Shown here one piece after another: positions 58,513 to 64,000 of a stretch of 64,000 bases of DNA. Within the stretch, counting starts at the first letter, position 1. Each line of letters opens with the position of its first letter. The position numbers and the translations under genes were made by a program. This DNA is from an uncultured Porphyromonadaceae bacterium (GTDB taxonomy: Bacteria; Bacteroidota; Bacteroidia; Bacteroidales; Muribaculaceae): positions 247,527 through 311,526 of the forward strand of contig CANRVB010000001.1 of NCBI GenBank assembly GCA_947643165.1, given 5' to 3'. The notes under the pieces were generated by a model. That model was not told the origin of the DNA, ran no database searches, and was given only the letters and a program-made list of their open reading frames with translations.

Positions 58513-58520
58513 CAAATATA
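58513..58520 (-). promoter_or_regulatory. -7 promoter element of the nuo-atp operon
   Basis: TATATTTG on the - strand (58520-58513) matches TAnnTTTG. The -33 position lacks a TTTG. The 309-bp gap between nuoA and ybaK holds this element, the hairpin below it and the divergent ybaK promoter. Confidence 0.5.
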
Positions 58521-58634
58521 CAGAAAATATCGCTAACATTTGTTATTCTCCACAACTTTATTTCCATTATTTTTTCGATTGGCTGCCGGCATAAAGACAT
58601 TGGTGATCGACAATCGCCAACCTCATCCCTTTCA

Positions 58635-58666
58635 CTTGCCAATATCCACATTTTTACCTAATTTTG
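58635..58666 (+). promoter_or_regulatory. promoter of ybaK-aroC-radical SAM operon
   Basis: CTTG (58635-58638), a 20-bp spacer, TAATTTTG (58659-58666). The ATG follows 20 bp later, so the leader is very short. In-frame ATGs upstream of it lie before the promoter and are not used. Confidence 0.6.
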
Positions 58667-58686
58667 TCATTCAATCCCTACTGTTC

Positions 58687-59199
58687 ATGAGCAACGAAAA
58701 AATTCAGAAAACCAATGCAGCACGTCTGCTCGATAAAGCAGGCATCAGCTACTCGCTGATCCCCTACAACGTTGATCCCGACAATCTGGCGGCCGAACAC
58801 GTTGCCGAAGAACTGGGAGAGGACATCCGCGCTGTCTTCAAAACCATAGTGCTCCATACCTACCCATCAGGCCATGCTGTGTGCGTTCTGCCGGGAAATT
58901 GCGAGATCGACCTAAAGAAAGCCGCACGCGTCATCGGCGCCAAGAAGGTAGAGCTTATACCCATGAAGGAGTTGCTACCCCTCACAGGATATATACGTGG
59001 CGGATGCTCGCCAATAGGAATGAAGAAACCATTTCCAACTTTTTTCCATTCTTCGGCTACCGACTTCAATACGATCTTCGTAAGTGCCGGTATACGCGGA
59101 CTCCAGATAGCTGTCAGTCCATCAGATCTTATCAATTATGTCGGCGCCAAAGTTGCCGATATAGCAACCGACCCATCAACCAACCATATAGACCAGTGA
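58687..59199 (+). CDS. ybaK: Cys-tRNA(Pro) deacylase, YbaK family
   Basis: A 170-residue editing enzyme that frees wrongly charged tRNA, mainly Cys-tRNA(Pro). The family motif [14 protein letters not shown] (near 100-113) and the lysine in VFKTIVLH are present. The start at 58687 ([13 protein letters not shown]) follows the promoter; a 49-residue upstream extension is in frame but not supported. Its stop overlaps the GTG start of aroC. Confidence 0.9.
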   Translation: MSNEKIQKTNAARLLDKAGISYSLIPYNVDPDNLAAEHVAEELGEDIRAVFKTIVLHTYPSGHAVCVLPGNCEIDLKKAARVIGAKKVELIPMKELLPLTGYIRGGCSPIGMKKPFPTFFHSSATDFNTIFVSAGIRGLQIAVSPSDLINYVGAKVADIATDPSTNHIDQ

Positions 59200-60281
59200 A
59201 CACATTTGGAAATATATTCAGACTCACTTCTTTCGGCGAAAGCCACGGCACTGCCGTAGGAGGTGTAATTGACGGTATGCCCGCGGGTATACCGATCGAC
59301 ATTGATGACATCCAGAGGCAGCTCGACCGACGACGTCCCGGACAAAGCGACATAACCACATCTCGCTCCGAAGCCGACAAAGTAGAACTCCTGTCCGGTA
59401 TTTTCGAAGGAAAAACAACTGGAACGCCAATAGCCTTCGAAGTTCGGAACGCCGACCACCATTCTGCCGATTATTCCAATGTGCGGTCTTGCTTCCGGCC
59501 TTCGCATGCCGACTTCACCTACACCACAAAATACGGACTGCGCGACTATCGTGGCGGGGGCCGGTCATCTGCACGCGAGACCATATCACGTGTGGTAGGC
59601 GGTGCGTTGGCCATGCAGGCCCTACGTAGTGTAGGCGTCAGCATCACGGCTTTCACGCGCAGCGTTGGAAATATACAACTGTCGGGCACCTGGGACACTC
59701 TCGACTTCTCACTGATCGAGCAAAATCCCGTCAGATGCCCCGACATGGATACAGCCAGACTCATGACCGATCTGATACGCCGCGTAAAGGCAGATGGCGA
59801 CACTATCGGCGGAGTCATCGAATGCGTTATCTGTGGTTGCCCCCCGGGATTGGGCGAACCCGTATTCGGCAAACTCCATGCGATGCTCGGATCTGCAATG
59901 CTCTCTATCAACGCCGCCAAAGGCTTCGACTATGGTATGGGGTTTGATGGTACAGCAATGCGTGGATCGGAATCCGTCGACCGGTTCCATACCGATCCCG
60001 ACGGAAATATCCGCACTTCATCCAACTATTCCGGAGGAATTCAGGGCGGCATCTCCAATGGCATGCCAATATATTTTCGTGTAGCCTTCAAGCCTGTGGC
60101 CACTTTACTCCGCGATGTCGAGACGGTCGATGCCTCCGGCAATCCAACAGTTCTGCATGCCCGCGGACGCCACGATCCCTGTGTACTTCCCCGAGCCGTG
60201 CCTATTGTCGAAGCCATGGCGGCCATGACTCTGCTTGATGCATGGCTCATGAACCAGACCACCCACCTCCACAAGCCGTGA
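59196..60281 (+). CDS. aroC: chorismate synthase
   Basis: A 361-residue FMN-dependent enzyme for the last shikimate step, EPSP to chorismate. [49 protein letters not shown] and [12 protein letters not shown] are the signatures. The start is a GTG at 59196 inside the ybaK stop (GTGA), matching the family start M-NTFGN. A longer open frame upstream runs through ybaK and is not real. Translation is likely coupled to ybaK. Confidence 0.95.
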   Translation: MNTFGNIFRLTSFGESHGTAVGGVIDGMPAGIPIDIDDIQRQLDRRRPGQSDITTSRSEADKVELLSGIFEGKTTGTPIAFEVRNADHHSADYSNVRSCFRPSHADFTYTTKYGLRDYRGGGRSSARETISRVVGGALAMQALRSVGVSITAFTRSVGNIQLSGTWDTLDFSLIEQNPVRCPDMDTARLMTDLIRRVKADGDTIGGVIECVICGCPPGLGEPVFGKLHAMLGSAMLSINAAKGFDYGMGFDGTAMRGSESVDRFHTDPDGNIRTSSNYSGGIQGGISNGMPIYFRVAFKPVATLLRDVETVDASGNPTVLHARGRHDPCVLPRAVPIVEAMAAMTLLDAWLMNQTTHLHKP

Positions 60282-60283
60282 CC

Positions 60284-61216
60284 ATGCAGCATTTCTACCG
60301 CGACTTCTCGGCTTTCATGAGCGAACATTTCTCATGCAAAGTACAGAAACTGGCAGTAAATGCGGGAATGTCTTGCCCGAACCGCGACGGCACAATAGGT
60401 CGCGGAGGATGCTCATATTGCGACAACCGGTCATTCAACCCCTCGTATTGTTCGGCCTCTACCGACATAGCGTCCCAGTTGGCCAAAGGCAAAGAATTTT
60501 TCGCCAGAAAGTATCCTCAGATGCGTTATCTGGCATATTTCCAAGCCTATACCAACACCCACGGCGACCGCAGCCACTTTCTCGGGCTTTATCGTGACGC
60601 TCTCGATCAGCCCGACATACTCGGCCTGATAATAGGCACTCGCCCCGATTGCGTACCCGACGATATGCTCGACTCTATAGCCGATATAGCCGGACGACGC
60701 TTCGTTATGATGGAATACGGAGCCGAAAGTTCTCACGACACCACTCTGCAGATCATAAACCGCGGACACACTTGGCGCCAGACTGCCGACGCCGTTACCC
60801 GGACCGCCGACCGCGGAATCAAAGTAGGGCTTCATCTCATAATGGGACTACCCGGAGAAGATACCGACATGATGCTACAGACCATCGATGCCGTAAACGA
60901 TCTTCCGGTCGACACATTGAAGATACATCAGCTGCAGATCATTCGCGGAACCCGGCTTGCACGCGAGATAGCCGAAGGCAAACTCTCGGTAATCAACTTC
61001 ACTGCCGATACTTATGCCGACCTATGCTGCGAAATCATCGACAGGATCAGGCCGGACATAGCCATCGAACGCTTTGTAAGTCAGGCCCCTCCGAATATGG
61101 TTGTATCACCGCATTGGGGACTTAAGAACTACCAGTTCACCAATCTCCTCATCAACAAACTAAGAATCAGACGTTCATCAGCGCTTACGGTCGCGGACAC
61201 TGCGCGTGGCCGATGA
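60284..61216 (+). CDS. TIGR01212-family radical SAM protein
   Basis: A 310-residue YhcC-like radical SAM enzyme. The N-terminal region CPNRDGTIGRGGCSYC carries the iron-sulfur cysteines. The TIM-barrel follows with MEYGAESSHDTTLQIINRGH and GLHLIMGLPGED. Its reaction is not established. The start MQHFYRDF lies 2 bp after the aroC stop; an earlier ATG inside aroC is less likely. Its last 39 bp overlap the end of gldN on the other strand. Confidence 0.88.
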   Translation: MQHFYRDFSAFMSEHFSCKVQKLAVNAGMSCPNRDGTIGRGGCSYCDNRSFNPSYCSASTDIASQLAKGKEFFARKYPQMRYLAYFQAYTNTHGDRSHFLGLYRDALDQPDILGLIIGTRPDCVPDDMLDSIADIAGRRFVMMEYGAESSHDTTLQIINRGHTWRQTADAVTRTADRGIKVGLHLIMGLPGEDTDMMLQTIDAVNDLPVDTLKIHQLQIIRGTRLAREIAEGKLSVINFTADTYADLCCEIIDRIRPDIAIERFVSQAPPNMVVSPHWGLKNYQFTNLLINKLRIRRSSALTVADTARGR

Positions 61217-62269
61217 TGACCGCGATGTCGATGACTTGGCTTTTGGTGCTGACTTAGGCTTAGCCTTTGATGCGGCAGGCGACCTACGCCTTGACGCCGA
61301 CCTCGATTCTACGGTCTTCTGTTTGTTTCCGGCCGCCACCGACGCGCTGTCACTGGCCGACACAGCCCCTTTTTTCTGCAACTCATCGAGCGATGGCACC
61401 CACAATTTTTTATCAAAGCTATCGAGACGCTGCTGAATACTGTCACGTGCATATTTCAACCGGTCGGGATCCGGATACAGCTCAGCAAGCATGCGGTTGC
61501 GAAGATTCTGGGTCTTATATATCTCACCATCATAAAGCCCCAGCCGGAAATAGTCGTCATACGATCCGGTAGCCATATTATTATCATCCGACATAATTAT
61601 GCTACCCGACAGATAAGGCTGCAGATCAGCATAACGTATCCAGCACAATGGATATTTCGATCTGCCCATACCATGCTCATCAACCCTGTGCATGACAGGA
61701 CATAAAGCTTCAATATGGGTCTTCACCTTGTTATCACGACGGCTGAACGACCATCGCTCTATCACATAGTAGCTCAGCACCTCACTCGACGGCACATCAT
61801 TCTCATCCACTATAAGCCGGGGCTTCTTGTCGGTACTTCCTTTCCCTTCGGTATAGGCAATTTCAAAATTGTCAAACATCTCCCTCGGATTCACACGATA
61901 CTTGTCGGTAAACACCTCTCGTCCGTCAAGAAACTCATAGGCAGGCAATGTATTGTCCGCCACATGGCTCACTATTATACGAAACAAATTTTCCTGACCA
62001 TCAACAGGATCTACCGGATAATACAGTGGAGCATTGGCCGTCTTGTCCAGATCAAGCGATCTGTACACCACCCTAATCCATTCCATATCAGCATCCTGGC
62101 CCGACGTTGCCGACACCGCTGTCTGTCCGGTGTCCGCTACAGACACTCCATTGGTCTGGGTCGCCGTCTTACGGGTGATACTTGTGGCTGTCGAACGGTT
62201 CTGGCCATTTGCCGCCACAACTATCGCTATGGCACCAAACAACATGATAAAACGTTTAGTCAAGTCCAT
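61178..62269 (-). CDS. gldN: gliding motility / type IX secretion protein GldN
   Basis: A 363-residue periplasmic protein with a signal peptide (FIMLFGAIAIVVAANGQ). GldN/PorN forms a ring with GldK/PorK at the outer membrane in the type IX secretion system. The middle region (RVVYRSLDLDKTANAPLYYP, EALCPVMHR, CWIRYADLQPYL) is diagnostic. The C-terminal 60 residues are Ser/Lys/Arg-rich and probably disordered. It follows gldM by 36 bp. Confidence 0.92.
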   Translation of the reverse strand: MDLTKRFIMLFGAIAIVVAANGQNRSTATSITRKTATQTNGVSVADTGQTAVSATSGQDADMEWIRVVYRSLDLDKTANAPLYYPVDPVDGQENLFRIIVSHVADNTLPAYEFLDGREVFTDKYRVNPREMFDNFEIAYTEGKGSTDKKPRLIVDENDVPSSEVLSYYVIERWSFSRRDNKVKTHIEALCPVMHRVDEHGMGRSKYPLCWIRYADLQPYLSGSIIMSDDNNMATGSYDDYFRLGLYDGEIYKTQNLRNRMLAELYPDPDRLKYARDSIQQRLDSFDKKLWVPSLDELQKKGAVSASDSASVAAGNKQKTVESRSASRRRSPAASKAKPKSAPKAKSSTSRSSSATRSVRDRKR

Positions 62270-62305
62270 AATGCTGATCTGTTATATATTGTTTTACTAT
62301 TGAGG

Positions 62306-63868
62306 TCATTTCACTATCACTTCCACAGGACTGAGGCTTCGTTCGGTTCCATCCGGTCCTATGGCACGTATACGGCTCACATAGAATCTCTTGCCTCTGG
62401 CAAGCCTCTTGATTTTATCCAATTGTCTTGACGAGAACTTGTCGCCATCGCTCTTCTCGGGTATTGAGTTTCCCATCTGATCTATGAAGACCGTCTCAAA
62501 GCTTGTCACCTTGAACTCAATATCAAGAATACCATCATCTATAGCAGCTCCGACACCAGGCGATGCTACCAGTTGTGCTTTTGCCACTGGCTGTTGTCCG
62601 CTAATACGCATAGCCGCGTCACCGCCCGATTTAATATATGCTGTCGGGTCAGGTAGACGCCTGACCTTGAACGTCATGCTACCGGCCTGATGCGGAGTTC
62701 CCCCGGTGCCCGACGCGCTTATGCTGATCACTGCATCCTGGCCTACCGATGATGGCCGTGCAACCCATATATCACCTTGTCTGACAAGTGTCCCATTGGT
62801 CATCGATGCTGATATGCTTTTCCTGTCTACACCAGGTACGCTGATACTCACAGGATTATCTATACCGGCATAAAGCACGTTCATCATAGTCGCGCTCACC
62901 GTGGCTACAGGTTCGATTACGGTATACTCCGAGCTGAAAGGATGCTTGCTGACGCTTCCGTCATCATGCATTACCTCCAGATAACCTGAATAGTCAAACG
63001 TTCCGGCTGTTCCGGCTGTAAATTCATACTTGCCATCACCGTTTGTCAACTTGTTTCCATTCACAAATACAGCAGGACGCGAAGTCGTGTCCACCGCCGC
63101 AAGCACAATATCCGCCGAATACTTGTCGCCCCGCATCACCAGCCTCGATTCAGGGATTACGAATGCATTGATCCTGTTCACCCTCAGATCGCCGGCGTCA
63201 ACGCTTCCAAGCAGATTTGCCAGAGCCTCACCTTCGGCAAAACGTATATCACCCTGCAGCTTGGTGAGCAACGCAACCGCCGCCACTACCGGCTGATTCT
63301 CAAACTTAGCCTCTTCCCACTTGCGGTCTATATCCGAGCCCTTGAATCGTACCGACGCGGTCGACAGCGCCATTTCAATTCCTGATCTCTTGACAGAATC
63401 GGCAACCATACCGGTTATATAGTCACGGAATTTGTCAATTTTGCCTCTTAGCTTAGCTCCTTCCCGCGATACAGGATTGAGCATGACCGCTCCGGCCGAC
63501 TCCATATCGTATGTCTTGAGTATGTTTGCCGGATCGCCATCCTCACCGTCACACTTGCGTACTATGGCAAGCTTGAGAGCATCCACATCAGCGAGAAGCC
63601 TGTCTGTTTCTGCCTTTACCTCCTCGGCCTTTCCGAGCCATACACCACCCTTCTCGGGATTTTGGGCCGCGAAGGCACGCAAACGCTCAAGTATGGCATC
63701 ATTGCGCAACGACATTGTAGCATTCGACCTCGACAGCCCATCCTCTACTTGAGTGAAGCCGTCAAGCACATCGCTCGATACGTTCAGGGCCAGCATAGCC
63801 GTCAGAACGAGATACATAAGGTTGATCATTCGCTGTCGCGGTGACAGACGTCCCGTATGTTTTGCCAT
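62306..63868 (-). CDS. gldM: gliding motility / type IX secretion protein GldM
   Basis: A 520-residue protein with one membrane helix near the start (about 15-33: INLMYLVLTAMLALNV) and a large periplasmic part of stacked domains. With GldL it forms the proton-driven motor of the type IX system and reaches the GldKN ring. The start MAKHTGRLSPRQRMINLMYL is typical. It lies 12 bp after gldL. Confidence 0.93.
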   Translation of the reverse strand: MAKHTGRLSPRQRMINLMYLVLTAMLALNVSSDVLDGFTQVEDGLSRSNATMSLRNDAILERLRAFAAQNPEKGGVWLGKAEEVKAETDRLLADVDALKLAIVRKCDGEDGDPANILKTYDMESAGAVMLNPVSREGAKLRGKIDKFRDYITGMVADSVKRSGIEMALSTASVRFKGSDIDRKWEEAKFENQPVVAAVALLTKLQGDIRFAEGEALANLLGSVDAGDLRVNRINAFVIPESRLVMRGDKYSADIVLAAVDTTSRPAVFVNGNKLTNGDGKYEFTAGTAGTFDYSGYLEVMHDDGSVSKHPFSSEYTVIEPVATVSATMMNVLYAGIDNPVSISVPGVDRKSISASMTNGTLVRQGDIWVARPSSVGQDAVISISASGTGGTPHQAGSMTFKVRRLPDPTAYIKSGGDAAMRISGQQPVAKAQLVASPGVGAAIDDGILDIEFKVTSFETVFIDQMGNSIPEKSDGDKFSSRQLDKIKRLARGKRFYVSRIRAIGPDGTERSLSPVEVIVK

Positions 63869-63880
63869 GATGCCCTCTGA

Positions 63881-64000
63881 TCAATTGTCTATGGATTCTC
63901 GCGACTTTACAGTCTCAGCCATGCCCATAGGTCGGTACATATTTACCGTCATGGCCTGTATCATGTTCTCATACACCTGATTGAGCTGCTGCATATAGCG
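63881..64000 (-). CDS. gldL: gliding motility protein GldL, 3' end only
   Basis: Forty codons run in from the right edge and end at TGA (63883-63881). The tail (QQLNQVYENMIQAMTVNMYR, then MGMAETVKSRESIDN) matches the helical C-terminus of GldL, the cytoplasmic-membrane partner of GldM in the type IX motor. Most of the gene lies outside the window. Confidence 0.8.
   Translation of the reverse strand, partial: RYMQQLNQVYENMIQAMTVNMYRPMGMAETVKSRESIDN

Noticed and set aside
58881..59195. N-terminal extension of aroC through ybaK
   Set aside because: The added residues have no similarity to chorismate synthase, while the GTG at 59196 gives the exact family start.

Overview
The window comes from a Bacteroidales genome, most likely a Muribaculaceae-type gut commensal. 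The evidence is: GldH and GldLMN type IX secretion genes; several promoters of the Bacteroidetes form TTTG-N19-21-TAnnTTTG; DUF4252 and DUF4292 family proteins; an 11-subunit-type complex I with fused NuoCD and no NuoEFG; a Rho factor with a very long disordered insert; and starts without clear Shine-Dalgarno sequences. The family-level placement is inference. No tRNA, rRNA, IS element, prophage or CRISPR array was seen. It reads as a chromosomal core region.

Left part, mostly + strand (1-19.7 kb): the 3' part of rpoN and a PAP2-like membrane protein; the rpsF-rpsR-rplI ribosomal operon, closed by a strong terminator; a cardiolipin synthase; a coiled-coil protein plus zapA, followed by a structured non-coding stretch that may be 6S RNA; then rny, ricT, gldH, a HAD phosphatase, an M24 peptidase and a CCA-adding-type nucleotidyltransferase in one tight run; then a three-gene RND efflux operon followed 30 bp later by lpxA.

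Middle (19.7-36.3 kb), mainly - strand: an ECF sigma, anti-sigma-like and DUF4252 operon, divergent from a small LEA-like 11-mer repeat protein; a polyprenyl diphosphate synthase; gdhA; and a compact der-dut-TPR-DUF4292-envC-flippase run whose last gene carries a ten-base G tract. Upstream lies yceD-rpmF-fabH-era, the first gene preceded by a clear promoter, then a SurA-like lone chaperone. rho and nhaC follow on the + strand (36.7-40.6 kb).

Right part (41.0-58.4 kb), - strand: the full complex I operon, but with the complete eight-gene F1Fo ATP synthase set placed between nuoH and nuoI. The order is nuoA-B-CD-H, atpD-C-B-E-F-H-A-G, nuoI-J-K-L-M-N. The putative leader of this 17-kb unit holds a hairpin followed by six U, which could act as an attenuator. 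This merged respiration and ATP synthesis unit is the most striking arrangement in the window. The last 5 kb hold ybaK, aroC and a TIGR01212 radical SAM gene on the + strand, convergent with and overlapping gldN. gldM and the 3' end of gldL run off the edge.

All coordinates and motifs were read by eye. Promoters, terminators and RNA folds are predictions from sequence patterns only.
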